Assembly: GCF_002237555.1 (NCBI RefSeq)
Contig: NZ_CP022540.1
Location: 2,857,001 to 2,921,000 of the forward strand
Length of the DNA: 64,000 bases
Direction of reading: 5' to 3'
Origin: Antarctobacter heliothermus
GTDB lineage: Bacteria; Pseudomonadota; Alphaproteobacteria; Rhodobacterales; Rhodobacteraceae
Made by a program: the position numbers and the translations under genes. The first letter of the stretch is position 1. Every line of letters starts with the position of its first letter. Of this stretch, positions 1-8,677 are shown in pieces. The notes under the pieces are model-generated. The model made no database searches. It saw only the letters and a program-made list of their open reading frames with translations, and was not told the origin of the DNA.

Positions 1-847
1 TAACATGCAGGTTCATGTGGTCGCGGAACATACCCACGACTTCTTCTGCCTCGTTCAGGCGCAGCAACCCGTGATCGACAAAGACGCAGGTCAGTTGATC
101 GCCAACGGCCTCATGAATCAGTGCGGCGGCGACCGAGGAATCGACCCCGCCGGAGAGTGCGCAGATGACTTTCGCATCGCCCACCTGTTCGCGGATCTTT
201 TGCACCGCTTCTTCGCGGTAGGCGTTCATGGTCCAGTCGCCCTTGAAGCCTGCGGCACGCACAAAGTTCTCATATAGCGTGGCACCGTTGGGGGTGTGAT
301 GCACCTCCGGGTGGAACTGTACTGCGTAGAACTGACGCGCGGGATCGCCCGTGATGGCAAAGGGCGCACCCGGCGAGGTGCCGAACACCTCAAACCCCGG
401 TGCGATTTCCGAGACGTGGTCGCCGTGGCTCATCCAGACCTGCTCGCGCCCGGTGCCGTCCATGAACCAGCCGGTCAGCATGTCCAGACGTTGATCGGCG
501 GGCTGCACATAGGCGCGTCCAAACTCGGACGTGCCCTCACCGGCGACAACCTTGCCGCCCAAATCCTGCATCATGACCTGCTGGCCATAGCAGATGCCCA
601 GAATCGGTACGCCCAGATCATAGACGGTGCGCGGCGGGCGCGGACTGCCCTCTCGCGTTACCGAATCGGGCCCGCCCGAGAAGATCACCGCCTTCGGAGC
701 GAAATCGCTCAGAAAATCGTCGGTGACGTTCTGGTAAGGGTGGATTTCACAATAGACATTCAGCTCACGCAGGCGGCGCGCAATCAGCTGCGTTACCTGG
801 CTGCCAAAGTCGATGATAAGGAGGCGGTCATGCTGGATCTCGGTCAT
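1..847 (-). CDS. guaA: GMP synthase (glutamine-hydrolysing), N-terminal part, runs off window
   Basis: Converts XMP to GMP with glutamine and ATP in purine synthesis, in the cytosol. About 282 N-terminal residues are visible of a family of roughly 520. The class I glutamine amidotransferase domain comes first, with the nucleophile in GICYGQQ near residue 86 and its partner His in QFHPEVHH. The ATP pyrophosphatase loop SGGVDSS follows near residue 230. The rest, including the dimerisation domain, lies outside the window. An alternative ATG at 856 would add three residues (MEG). I chose the MTEIQHD start because related proteins begin a few residues before [12 protein letters not shown]. Neither start has a well-spaced ribosome binding site. 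Confidence 0.96.
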   Translation of the reverse strand, partial: MTEIQHDRLLIIDFGSQVTQLIARRLRELNVYCEIHPYQNVTDDFLSDFAPKAVIFSGGPDSVTREGSPRPPRTVYDLGVPILGICYGQQVMMQDLGGKVVAGEGTSEFGRAYVQPADQRLDMLTGWFMDGTGREQVWMSHGDHVSEIAPGFEVFGTSPGAPFAITGDPARQFYAVQFHPEVHHTPNGATLYENFVRAAGFKGDWTMNAYREEAVQKIREQVGDAKVICALSGGVDSSVAAALIHEAVGDQLTCVFVDHGLLRLNEAEEVVGMFRDHMNLHV

Positions 848-893
848 GCCTTCCATTAGGCAGGACAGCCGCAAAGTTCAATGTGGCCCGTGC

Positions 894-2060
894 TCACGCG
901 GACAGAAAGGCGTCCGTGCGGTCCATCGTGGCAGCCCATGCCGGTTCCTGCGGCAGTAACATGTGGCTGCGGCTGTCCAGACGGACAAATTGCGCCCCCG
1001 GCAAATGCGCCGCCAGTTTTTGCCCTTGGCTCAACGGATGGATGGCGTCGCCTGTCGCGTGAAAAATCAGTGCAGGGATTCGGACCTCTGCCAGATCGTG
1101 ACGGACGTCAAAGCGGTCAATCACTTTGCGCAGGGCGACGGCGCAGTCCGGGCTGGCGGTTGATAGCTGCATTTCCACCAGTTCGGCGCGCTGTTCCGGG
1201 GTCGCGTCGGGGGCAAACAGCGTGGCGAATGCCTGCATAAAAGGACTTTCCGCCTTTCCCCAACCGGCGCGGATCATCGCCAGCATGGTTTCCTCATCCA
1301 GATCCTCTGCGTTGGCCGCCCGGTGGACCCGGCCCTCGACATATCCCCCAACAACCACCAGCCGCCGCACACGGTCCGGCCAGCGGGCGGCAAAGCGGAT
1401 GGCGACCGGGGCGGCCTGCGAGGCGGCAAACAGATCGAACTGGTCCAGCCCGGCGGCATTGGCGACGGCGGCCAGATCCTCTGCAAAGACGTCGATCCCG
1501 GTCAGGGCTGCGTCGCGTTCCGACAGGCCGGTGCCGCGCAGATCGTAGCGGATCAACCGCCGGCCCAGACCAAGACGCGCAATCAGCGGGCCCCAGATTG
1601 CGCTGTGAGAATCCATCTCCAGATGGGACAGCCAATGGCCGATCCGCACCAAGGGCGGGCCGGTGCCTTGGGCTGTCCATGCAATCGCCGTGCCGTCCAA
1701 CGACAGCGCATAGGACACCTCAGCAGGCGGCAGTAGCGGGGCAGGGGGCGTGTCTCCTTTCAGTTGTGCAACAAAGGCAAAGCCGCGCCGGGGGATCGTG
1801 CGTAATACGGACTGTTCCTTACCAGTATCGCCCAAAGCGGCGCGTGCGGCGCTGATCCGCGCACTGATTGTCGCGTCCGAGACGGCGAGACCCTTCCACA
1901 CCACCTCGACCAGCTTGTCCTTGGACACGACCGTGCCACCGGATTGCGCCATGAAGGCGATCAGGTCAAAGACCTGCGGTTCCACATGCACCTCATTGCC
2001 ACGGCGCACCAACGTCCGCCGGTCAAGGTCAACAGAGCATGAGGCAAATCGCAGGATCAT
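894..2060 (-). CDS. winged-helix DNA-binding domain fused to alpha/beta hydrolase
   Basis: 388 residues. Residues 1-100 are an OmpR/PhoB/CadC-type winged helix (EVHVEPQVFDLIAFM, then VSDATISARISAARAALGD and RTIPRRGFAFVA). Residues 115-388 are an alpha/beta hydrolase with candidate triad Ser214 (FAASQAA), Asp338 (ATGDAIHP) and His366 (RSHMLLP). The nucleophile elbow is A-A-S-Q-A rather than the usual G-x-S-x-G, so esterase activity is uncertain and the domain may act as a ligand sensor. This architecture is known in proteins annotated as transcriptional regulator/hydrolase fusions. A longer frame to 2321 exists, but its first 87 residues do not look like protein, and the winged helix starts at the ATG at 2060. 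It is probably a one-component regulator; its target is unknown. Confidence 0.8.
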   Translation of the reverse strand: MILRFASCSVDLDRRTLVRRGNEVHVEPQVFDLIAFMAQSGGTVVSKDKLVEVVWKGLAVSDATISARISAARAALGDTGKEQSVLRTIPRRGFAFVAQLKGDTPPAPLLPPAEVSYALSLDGTAIAWTAQGTGPPLVRIGHWLSHLEMDSHSAIWGPLIARLGLGRRLIRYDLRGTGLSERDAALTGIDVFAEDLAAVANAAGLDQFDLFAASQAAPVAIRFAARWPDRVRRLVVVGGYVEGRVHRAANAEDLDEETMLAMIRAGWGKAESPFMQAFATLFAPDATPEQRAELVEMQLSTASPDCAVALRKVIDRFDVRHDLAEVRIPALIFHATGDAIHPLSQGQKLAAHLPGAQFVRLDSRSHMLLPQEPAWAATMDRTDAFLSA

Positions 2061-2219
2061 GGTCTCAGTGTCGCGTGCGCGTGCCGTTTCGCAAAGCGGT
2101 TTCGCGATGAAACCCGCAAAGACAAGGGTTTCGCAAGACAATGACAAGACCGTCTTCAAGCGAGGCAAACACCAAGGTGGCATGGTGATCCCATCGAAAC
2201 CCCAACCGGAGTGACCGAC

Positions 2220-2399
2220 ATGACCCGCGACACCCAGACCCTGCGCACCCGCCCAGATGGTTCTATCGATACCGCCTATTACATGGCGCGTGGCCGCCGG
2301 ATGCGGTCCGAGGCGGCGCATGCGATGTTCCGGCCCGAACGGGAAACCCCGCGTCCGCGCCGTGGCCTTGCCCGGCTGTTCGGCGCGGTCCCTGTCTGA
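2220..2399 (+). CDS. small conserved hypothetical protein (59 aa)
   Basis: A 59-residue basic protein with the segment RPDGSIDTAYYMARGRRMRSEA and an Arg/Pro-rich C-terminus. I recall similar small proteins with RPDGSIDT-x-YY in other Rhodobacterales, but no function is known to me. The ATG at 2220 was chosen because a GGAG sits 8 bases upstream; an in-frame GTG at 2211 would overlap that site. It is divergent from the winged-helix/hydrolase gene, and its 3' end converges on the DUF2270 gene across a strong hairpin. Confidence 0.6.
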   Translation: MTRDTQTLRTRPDGSIDTAYYMARGRRMRSEAAHAMFRPERETPRPRRGLARLFGAVPV

Positions 2400-2421
2400 C
2401 GGGGCATCCCCCTGTCAGATT

Positions 2422-2464
2422 CCCCCGCGTGCCGAAAAAGGCGCCTTTCTGCGGCGCGTGGGGG
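2422..2464. terminator. hairpin between convergent genes
   Basis: A 12-bp stem (CCCCCGCGTGCC against GGCGCGTGGGGG, two G-T wobbles) encloses the perfect palindrome AAAGGCGCCTTT. It lies between the 3' ends of the small hypothetical gene and the DUF2270 gene, so it probably ends transcription both ways. There is no long T run. Confidence 0.5.
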
Positions 2465-2466
2465 GC

Positions 2467-3183
2467 CTAGCCCATGGAATAGGATTTGACGCTGCCACGC
2501 TGGCGTCCCCGTTGCACATCTGCCCGCCACGACCAAAGCGCCATACTGGCGGCCGCACCGACATACAGCACACCGGCGACAACCAGCACCTCACCCGGCA
2601 CCGGGCCGACATCGGCGCGTGACATGGCATCGTCCCAACTGACAACGGCCGTTGGATGCACCGCCAATTTGCCCGCAAAGGCCATCGACTGGATCAGCAG
2701 AATCCAAAGATAGTTCGACCGCAGTCGTCGCCCGACAGAGGTCATCATGCTGACGTGATAGGTGGGGGCAAGATAGTCCTGCGCCAATGTCTTTTGCCAG
2801 TTGTCCTCCAGATGCAGGTCGCCGTCGTCCAGCATCGGGGCGTAAAAGTGTTTCTCCATCCAGCGGCAGCGCGCTCGCCAGACGTTGAAGTAGCGATAGC
2901 GCCGCGCCTCCAGCATCAGGAACAGCAGAATCAGCACCCCCACCAGCACCAGCGGCAAAGGTGATGAATCCGGCGAGGCAAAGCTGATCGACAACGCCAC
3001 GCCCAGCGTCACGACTGCCCAGTTTGTCGTGGTGTCCAGCCGGGTGCGCCAGATTGTGCTGCGGTACACCTCGCCCCGGTACAGATGCGCCACGGCGGTT
3101 ATCTCGGACGAGCTGAGCGTCTTGCGCTCTGGCTCAAGCACAGGTTCGGGCGATGGTGTGGCGGGTGCGGCCTCTCCTCCCAT
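2467..3183 (-). CDS. DUF2270 family integral membrane protein
   Basis: 238 residues. The N-terminus is Pro/Glu-rich and cytosolic. The core RGEVYRSTIWRTRLDTTTNWAV opens the DUF2270 family signature. Four likely membrane segments lie near residues 52-69, 75-92, 155-175 and 198-220, in two pairs separated by a soluble region (WRARCRWMEKHFYAPML). The family is widespread in Proteobacteria and has no assigned function that I know of. The gene is divergent from the Lin0512 pair with about 130 bp between, so the two may share a promoter region. Confidence 0.75.
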   Translation of the reverse strand: MGGEAAPATPSPEPVLEPERKTLSSSEITAVAHLYRGEVYRSTIWRTRLDTTTNWAVVTLGVALSISFASPDSSPLPLVLVGVLILLFLMLEARRYRYFNVWRARCRWMEKHFYAPMLDDGDLHLEDNWQKTLAQDYLAPTYHVSMMTSVGRRLRSNYLWILLIQSMAFAGKLAVHPTAVVSWDDAMSRADVGPVPGEVLVVAGVLYVGAAASMALWSWRADVQRGRQRGSVKSYSMG

Positions 3184-3315
3184 GGGTCTGGCCTCCTTTC
3201 TTTTTTCCCACTCTGGCGCGAAGCGGCGCTCAGGTCAAAGACGGGGTGAAACCGGCTTGTCTTTCCGGGTGGCACGGGGTCCGATGCGCGCGACGGAACG
3301 GAAGGGATACATGTG

Positions 3316-3657
3316 ATGCAGGTACTGACGGAATTCGGGCTGGGCACCTCGTTGCGCCGCGGCGATTACACAGAGGCAGCGGCGCGGGCGTTGCGCGATG
3401 CGTTGTGGAAATCCTCGATCAATGCGGCCGAATGGCTGGGCCGGGACAAGGCGGACATGCGGTTGAAGGTGCAGATTGGCGTGCAACAGCCCGACGCTGT
3501 GGATGCGGCGGAACTGTCCGGGGTGTTTCCCTATGGCGCAGCCGACATTGCCGTCGGCTTTGGCGGATTGGACGTCCCGCGCCCCGAAGGCAAAGGCCAT
3601 CCGACGATCATGGCCCATGCGGCAATCACCGTCACCTTTCAGGAGGGCGCGGCATGA
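3316..3657 (+). CDS. Lin0512 family protein, first copy
   Basis: 113 residues, matching the Lin0512 family in length and motifs: an opening beta strand with an FGLGTSLRRGDYT turn, a helix (AAARALRDALWKSS), then IGVQQPDAVD, VFPYGAADIAVGFGGLDVP and a C-terminal ITVTF strand. The family is uncharacterised. The ATG at 3316 has GGAAGGGA about 8 bases upstream, and a GTG just before it was rejected on spacing. The stop overlaps the start of a second, divergent family member, so both are probably made from one message, with the MttB-like methyltransferase gene downstream. Confidence 0.8.
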   Translation: MQVLTEFGLGTSLRRGDYTEAAARALRDALWKSSINAAEWLGRDKADMRLKVQIGVQQPDAVDAAELSGVFPYGAADIAVGFGGLDVPRPEGKGHPTIMAHAAITVTFQEGAA

Positions 3658-3971
3658 CCCAACGAATGATTGTCCAGATGGGAATGGGGATCGGTGGCAC
3701 GGTGGCGCTGGCCGCTGAACGCGCCGTGGCGGATGCGTTGGCGCGTGCGCAGATCCATGTGGATGTGCCATTTACCGTGCGCTTGACGCTGGGCGTACCC
3801 GAGGCCGCACAGATGGACCCCAGCGATCTGGCCCGTGCGTTTTCCACGCCGGATCTGGAGGTGCATGTGGTCGCGGGCGGAATGCAGGTGCCGCAGCCAG
3901 CGGGGGATGCGTTGATCGTGGTAGGCGCCGCGATAGAACGGTTTCCGTTGACCGAGCCTGTCACAGACTGA
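3654..3971 (+). CDS. Lin0512 family protein, second divergent copy
   Basis: 105 residues, starting inside the stop of the first copy (ATGA overlap). The same plan is visible: IVQMGMGIGGTVAL, helix AAERAVADALARAQIHV, LGVPEAAQMD, VHVVAGGMQVP and a final DALIVVGAAIERF strand. It lacks the FPYG segment of its neighbour, so it has diverged and may form the other half of a heteromer. It probably belongs to the same operon as the first copy and perhaps the methyltransferase 186 bases downstream. Function is unknown. Confidence 0.75.
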   Translation: MTQRMIVQMGMGIGGTVALAAERAVADALARAQIHVDVPFTVRLTLGVPEAAQMDPSDLARAFSTPDLEVHVVAGGMQVPQPAGDALIVVGAAIERFPLTEPVTD

Positions 3972-4157
3972 CCGGCGGAGGGCGAATCCACGCGCGTTAG
4001 GCGTTGCCCAATGCGCAGATGGTGTCGTGCGACAGGAATATGTCGCTTTTCCCCGCCAAGCGCCGCAATCGCGCGAAAGCGGTTCGGGCGAAGCGAGTAG
4101 ACACAGGCCATACCTAATCCGGGCGCTGTGCGCGCCCCTTCCGGTCGAGGACGACAG

Positions 4158-5702
4158 ATGGCAGACGTGGCAGCGCGCAAACGGACCCGGGGCGGCGGCG
4201 GGGCCGCCCGCCGGGCAGAGCGTACTTCGGTTCAGGTGGAAACGGCGAAGTACATCGAACGCCGAATCCCGAACTTTGAGATTCTTGACGATGCCGCGCT
4301 TGCGATGATCGAGGATCACGCCGAGCAGGTGCTGGAGGAAATCGGCGTCAGCTTTGTCAACAACCCCGCTGCGTTGGACCGCTGGCGTGCCGCTGGCGCA
4401 AGTGTCGATGGCGACCGGGTGCGCCTGCCGCGCGGGCTTGCCCGCGAGTTAATCAAGACCGCACCGGCGCAGTTCACCCAGCACGCCCGCAATCCCGAAC
4501 GCTCGGTCGAGATTGGTGGCAAGAATCTGGTGCTGGCACCAGTTTACGGCCCGCCCTTCGTACGTGATCTGGACGGCGGACGACGCTATGCCACGATCGA
4601 GGATTTCCGCAAGTTCGTGAAGCTTGGGCAGATGTCCAAATGGCTGCACCACTCGGGCGGCACGGTATGCGAGCCGACCGACGTGCCGGTGAACAAGCGT
4701 CATCTTGATATGCTGCTGGCGCATATGACCCTGTCGGACAAACCCTTTATGGGATCGGTGACAGAACCCAGCCGCGCGCAGGACAGCGTGGACATGTGCA
4801 AGATCCTGTTCGGCGAGGAGTTCGCGACCAACAACACGGTCATGACGTCCCTCATCAACATCAACTCACCGCTGACCTTTGATGACGTGATGATGGGCGC
4901 GCTGGAGGTGTATTCCGCCAATATGCAGGCCTGCATCGTCTCGCCGTTCATCGTGGGTGGCGCGATGGCGCCTGTCTCTGTCGCGGGGACATTGGTGCAG
5001 GTGCTGGCAGAGGTTCTGGCCGGTGTCGCCTATACGCAATTGGTGCGTCCCGGCGCGCCGGTGATCATGGGGGCCTTTGTGACCTCGATCGACATGAACT
5101 CTGGCGCGCCGACCTTTGGCACCCCCGAGGCATCGCAGATCACCTATGGCGCGGGACAACTGGCGCGACGCCTGAACCTGCCGTTCCGGTCGGCGGGCTC
5201 GTTCTGCGGGTCAAAGCTGCCCGACGCTCAGGCGGCTTATGAGACAGCCAATTCTCTGAACATGGGGCTGTTGTCTGGCGTGAACTTCATGCTGCACGCC
5301 TGTGGCTGGCTCGAAGGTGGGCTGGTGTCCTCGTTCGAGAAATTTGTAATGGATGCCGATCAACTGGGCACGCTGCACAAGATGGCCGAGGGCGTCACCG
5401 TCGATGAGGACACTTTGGCCATGGACGCCATCCGCGAGGTGGGGCCGGGTGGTCACTACCTTGGATGCGCCCATACGCAAGCCAACTTCAAGACAGCCTT
5501 CTGGCGTTCTGACCTGTTGGACTACAAACCCTATGAGACGTGGTCAGAAGAAGGCGCGCGCGACACCGTCGCGCTGGCCAGCGCCAGAGTGCAGAAACTC
5601 ATCGACACCTATCAGCAACCGCCGCTTGATCCCGCGATTCACGCGGCGCTGAATGCCTATGTGGCCGAAAAGAAGGCCTCGATGCCCGACGCCTTTGCCT
5701 GA
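4158..5702 (+). CDS. MttB-superfamily methyltransferase, non-pyrrolysine type
   Basis: 514 residues with no in-frame amber codon, so this is one of the non-pyrrolysine members of the trimethylamine methyltransferase superfamily (COG5598). Characterised relatives such as MtgB demethylate quaternary amines like glycine betaine and pass the methyl group to a corrinoid protein. The substrate here cannot be read from sequence, and no corrinoid-binding partner gene lies beside it. The N-terminus is basic (RKRTRGGGGAARR) and looks disordered. The catalytic barrel follows (MIEDHAEQVLEEIGVSFVNNP to MPDAFA). The ATG at 4158 has GAGG 7 bases upstream, so I preferred it over the frame opening at 4128. 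Confidence 0.85.
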   Translation: MADVAARKRTRGGGGAARRAERTSVQVETAKYIERRIPNFEILDDAALAMIEDHAEQVLEEIGVSFVNNPAALDRWRAAGASVDGDRVRLPRGLARELIKTAPAQFTQHARNPERSVEIGGKNLVLAPVYGPPFVRDLDGGRRYATIEDFRKFVKLGQMSKWLHHSGGTVCEPTDVPVNKRHLDMLLAHMTLSDKPFMGSVTEPSRAQDSVDMCKILFGEEFATNNTVMTSLININSPLTFDDVMMGALEVYSANMQACIVSPFIVGGAMAPVSVAGTLVQVLAEVLAGVAYTQLVRPGAPVIMGAFVTSIDMNSGAPTFGTPEASQITYGAGQLARRLNLPFRSAGSFCGSKLPDAQAAYETANSLNMGLLSGVNFMLHACGWLEGGLVSSFEKFVMDADQLGTLHKMAEGVTVDEDTLAMDAIREVGPGGHYLGCAHTQANFKTAFWRSDLLDYKPYETWSEEGARDTVALASARVQKLIDTYQQPPLDPAIHAALNAYVAEKKASMPDAFA

Positions 5703-5734
5703 GACGTCGTGTGAGTCCGCGGGCAGGGGCGGCC

Positions 5735-6022
5735 TTAGTAGGCCGCCTCGCGCAGGATACGGGCCTCACCCATCATCGCGGTCAGCACCTCGACATGGCG
5801 GCTGACCGAATAGGCGGCGTCGTCCTTGTGGCGCTTTTCGTCCAGATCTGCCTCCATCTCCATCAGGCGCATCAGGGCGGCGCCGGGGCGGGGCAGGGTG
5901 CCGTAGCCGATCAGGCGATGCAGATGCGGGTTGCGCCGATACTCTTGTGCACCGATCCGGGCGGCACGGATCAGGATACGCGGGCGGCGTAAGTCGTTCA
6001 GCAAACCAAGAATATCTTTCAT
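5735..6022 (-). CDS. DUF6477-like small protein
   Basis: 95 residues, basic at the N-terminus (LLNDLRRPRILIRAARIGAQEYRRN) and ending in SRHVEVLTAMMGEARILREA. I recognise this as a small family found in Rhodobacterales (I believe DUF6477). It is predicted helical and soluble, without a signal peptide. It sits convergent to the methyltransferase gene and divergent from the DUF6456 gene. Function is unknown. Confidence 0.7.
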   Translation of the reverse strand: MKDILGLLNDLRRPRILIRAARIGAQEYRRNPHLHRLIGYGTLPRPGAALMRLMEMEADLDEKRHKDDAAYSVSRHVEVLTAMMGEARILREAAY

Positions 6023-6251
6023 CTCATCGCTCCTCGCTTGTTGCAGCTATAGGGCGACTATGCACAGCTTCGGCGGGTGTTGCGCATGGGGCGGTCGCGG
6101 CGAACGCCCGCTTCAGATCTGCTTTAACATTCTCATAAATAGTCAATTTTGCGGTGTTTGTTAACTCAACGGTAACAAGCACACGCCTAGGTTGCGACTA
6201 TAGCCATTGGGGACAAGTCTGTGGAAAACACCTTTGTAGCGGTCTGCTGCC

Positions 6252-7367
6252 ATGCATGACGTTCGCTCTCTGACCCCGGCAGAAACTCTGCCGAACTGGG
6301 TGCCAGAGGCGGCGCGCGTCTATCTAGCGCATACTGAACAGGGGTGCTCGATCAGGGAACTCGCGCGGCAAGCTGGGTGCCACGCGTCGACCGTCCTGCG
6401 TCAAGTGCGCAGAATCGAGACCCGCAGGGATGATCCCCTCATAGATGCGGCTTTGTGCAACCTGGGGGCTGCCGGACCTGAATGTCCGGAGCAAAACACC
6501 AGAAAGGACACGGATCCGATGAACGCTGCCACCACCCCTATGCCGCCGGATGAGTCGACACTCGCCCGCGAGGCGAGGCGCGTGTTGCGCCGAATGTGCG
6601 AAAGCGGCGCGGTTTTGGCCGTGGCGGCCGAAATGGACAAGGCCGTCGTGGTGCGCGACACCGGCGATGGCGGCAACACCCGCACCGCCGTGATTGACGT
6701 CGCTGTCGCGCAGGCGATGGCGTTGAAGGACTGGATTGCCTGCGAGGCGCCCGGCCGGATCTCGCGCTATCGCATCACCTCGGCAGGGCGGGCCGCACTC
6801 AATCGTCTGGTGGCCGAACAGGAAAACAAGGTGCGCGGCTTTGCCGAGGCGCAGGCGGGATTTGACACCGGTCGCGCCGCTGAGGCCGCTCTGGATGAGG
6901 TCGAACGCGACCCGCGGGCTCGCAAGGGCCGCTACATGCTGGCCGAAAGCCCGCTGACCGCCCTTGGGCGGCGGCGGAGCAAGGATGGCGAGCCTTTCCT
7001 GTCGGATGTGCTGATCGCCGCAGGTGAACGGCTGCGCGAAGACTTCGAACTGGCGCAGATCGGGCCACGCACGACGCAAAACTGGGATCAGTTCCTGACG
7101 GCCGGTGTCTCGACCGCGTTGGCAGCGGCTGGCGACAGTGGGGCTGCGGCGGCGCAGGACCGGCTTCAGTCCGCCTTGCGCGATCTTGGCCCCGGTCTGG
7201 GCGATGTGGCGCTGCACTGCTGCTGCTACCTTGAGGGGTTGGAGACCACCGAACAGCGGCTGGGCTGGTCGGCGCGCTCTGGCAAAATCGTGCTGCGCAT
7301 CGCGTTGCAACGCCTGCGTCGCCACTATGAGGAATGCGCCAAGGGCGGCGGTGACCTCATCCGCTGA
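6252..7367 (+). CDS. helix-turn-helix protein with DUF6456 domain
   Basis: 371 residues. Residues about 25-55 (CSIRELARQAGCHASTVLRQ) form a helix-turn-helix. The middle part (ARRVLRRMCESGAVLAVAAEMDKAVV ... ISRYRITSAGRAALNRL) resembles a second winged-helix unit, and the C-terminal 150 residues (SPLTALGRRRSKDGEPFLSDVLIAAGERLREDFELAQIG) match the DUF6456 domain of alphaproteobacteria. It is probably a DNA-binding regulator; its targets are unknown. No clear ribosome binding site precedes the ATG at 6252. It is followed by a GC-rich hairpin. Confidence 0.75.
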   Translation: MHDVRSLTPAETLPNWVPEAARVYLAHTEQGCSIRELARQAGCHASTVLRQVRRIETRRDDPLIDAALCNLGAAGPECPEQNTRKDTDPMNAATTPMPPDESTLAREARRVLRRMCESGAVLAVAAEMDKAVVVRDTGDGGNTRTAVIDVAVAQAMALKDWIACEAPGRISRYRITSAGRAALNRLVAEQENKVRGFAEAQAGFDTGRAAEAALDEVERDPRARKGRYMLAESPLTALGRRRSKDGEPFLSDVLIAAGERLREDFELAQIGPRTTQNWDQFLTAGVSTALAAAGDSGAAAAQDRLQSALRDLGPGLGDVALHCCCYLEGLETTEQRLGWSARSGKIVLRIALQRLRRHYEECAKGGGDLIR

Positions 7368-7414
7368 GCGCGACGCTCTGCATTCACGACAAATCGATGC
7401 GGCATGCAGTGCAT

Positions 7415-7447
7415 GGCCCCGGAGCGGCAACAGGCCACTCCGGGGCC
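7415..7447 (+). terminator. GC-rich hairpin downstream of the DUF6456 gene
   Basis: Perfect 10-bp stem GGCCCCGGAG/CTCCGGGGCC with a 13-base loop, 48 bases after the stop codon. No T tract follows, so termination would be weak or factor-assisted. Confidence 0.4.
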
Positions 7448-7595
7448 AAAGTCTTTGAAACACCTAGGGTTGGTGCAGGGGGTCCACTCGTTACAATTGG
7501 GGATAGGCCGCAGATCCTGCGACCGGGTACACTGGAAAGACCCCCTGCATTCCGGTAATAAAGAATAAGCCGTCTGCACATGAGGGGAAAAATCC

Positions 7596-8546
7596 GTGCG
7601 CGATCTCAAAATGCCCGCCGAGCGTCACCCGGAAAAGGCGCATCGCCCCGACAATGCCCAGCCAAAGAAACCGGACTGGATCAGGGTCAAGGCCCCCGGT
7701 GGCGAAGGGTACGCCGCCACCAAACGCATCATGACCGAACACAACCTAGTGACCGTCTGCCAAGAAGCGGGCTGTCCCAACGTCGGCGAATGCTGGAGCC
7801 AGGGCCACGCCACCATGATGATCATGGGCGAGATCTGTACCCGCGGCTGTACCTTCTGCAACGTCGCCACCGGCCGTCCCGACACGCTGGACGTTTTTGA
7901 ACCGGGGCGCGTCGCCGATGCAGTTCAGAAGCTGGGGCTGAACCACGTTGTGATCACCTCGGTCGACCGCGATGATCTGGACGACGGCGGGGCCGAGCAT
8001 TTTGCCCAGACCATCCGCGCCGTGCGCCACCGCGCGCCCGGCACTACAATCGAAATCCTGACGCCTGATTTCCTGAAATGCGGCCCCGAGGCCCTGGAAA
8101 TTGTGGTCGCCGCCAAGCCGGATGTCTTCAACCACAATCTAGAAACTGTGCCCGGCCTCTACCCAGAGGTGCGCCCCGGCGCGCGTTATTTCCATTCGCT
8201 GCGGCTGTTGCAACGGGTCAAAGAGATCGACCCCTCGATCTTTACCAAGTCGGGAATCATGGTGGGCCTTGGCGAGGATCGCCAGTCGGTGACGCAGGTC
8301 ATGGATGACATGCGCGCGGCGGACATCGATTTCCTGACCATCGGCCAGTATCTGCAACCAACGTCGAAACACCACCGGGTTGACCGTTTTGTCACCCCCG
8401 AAGAATTTGCCGCCTATGAAAAATCGGCGTTCGGCAAGGGGTTCCTTATGGTCTCGGCCACGCCGTTGACCCGCTCGTCCTACCACGCAGGGGATGATTT
8501 TGCCCGCCTGCGGGATGCGCGTCAGGCCAAACTCGCGCGCAACTGA
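7596..8546 (+). CDS. lipA: lipoyl synthase
   Basis: 316 residues. This radical SAM enzyme inserts two sulfur atoms into the octanoyl group carried by lipoyl domains of 2-oxoacid dehydrogenases and the glycine cleavage H protein. The auxiliary cluster cysteines are Cys55, Cys60 and Cys66 ([13 protein letters not shown]). The radical SAM cluster is Cys81, Cys85 and Cys88 (CTRGCTFC), and the family's terminal RSSY element is present. The GTG start at 7596 follows GAGGGG, and the N-terminus MRDLK...[10 protein letters not shown] is typical of Rhodobacterales. A strong terminator follows. Confidence 0.97.
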   Translation: MRDLKMPAERHPEKAHRPDNAQPKKPDWIRVKAPGGEGYAATKRIMTEHNLVTVCQEAGCPNVGECWSQGHATMMIMGEICTRGCTFCNVATGRPDTLDVFEPGRVADAVQKLGLNHVVITSVDRDDLDDGGAEHFAQTIRAVRHRAPGTTIEILTPDFLKCGPEALEIVVAAKPDVFNHNLETVPGLYPEVRPGARYFHSLRLLQRVKEIDPSIFTKSGIMVGLGEDRQSVTQVMDDMRAADIDFLTIGQYLQPTSKHHRVDRFVTPEEFAAYEKSAFGKGFLMVSATPLTRSSYHAGDDFARLRDARQAKLARN

Positions 8547-8570
8547 TACCGCCGACGCGATCCACCATCG

Positions 8571-8605
8571 AAAAAAACGCCCGGACAGTGTCCGGGCGTT
8601 TTTTT
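8571..8605. terminator. bidirectional rho-independent terminator
   Basis: Stem ACGCCCGGACA/TGTCCGGGCGT flanked by seven A on the left and seven T on the right. It serves lipA and the convergent cytochrome operon. Confidence 0.9.
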
Positions 8606-8644
8606 GTATTCATTTGTATTCAAGAGACTCAAACAGGATAGGGA

Positions 8645-8670
8645 GCTTTGGGCCGTCACCGGCCCAAAGC
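8645..8670 (-). terminator. hairpin after the cytochrome c gene
   Basis: Perfect 10-bp stem GCTTTGGGCC/GGCCCAAAGC with a 6-base loop, 8 bases past the stop of the minus-strand diheme cytochrome gene. It lacks a T run of its own; the stronger terminator lies just beyond. Confidence 0.45.
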
Positions 8671-8677
8671 GTGGGAG

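Noticed and set aside
3972..4157. possible riboswitch before the MttB-type gene
   Set aside because: Only small inverted repeats (GCGACA...TGTCGC) are visible; no known S-adenosyl or glycine riboswitch core was recognised.
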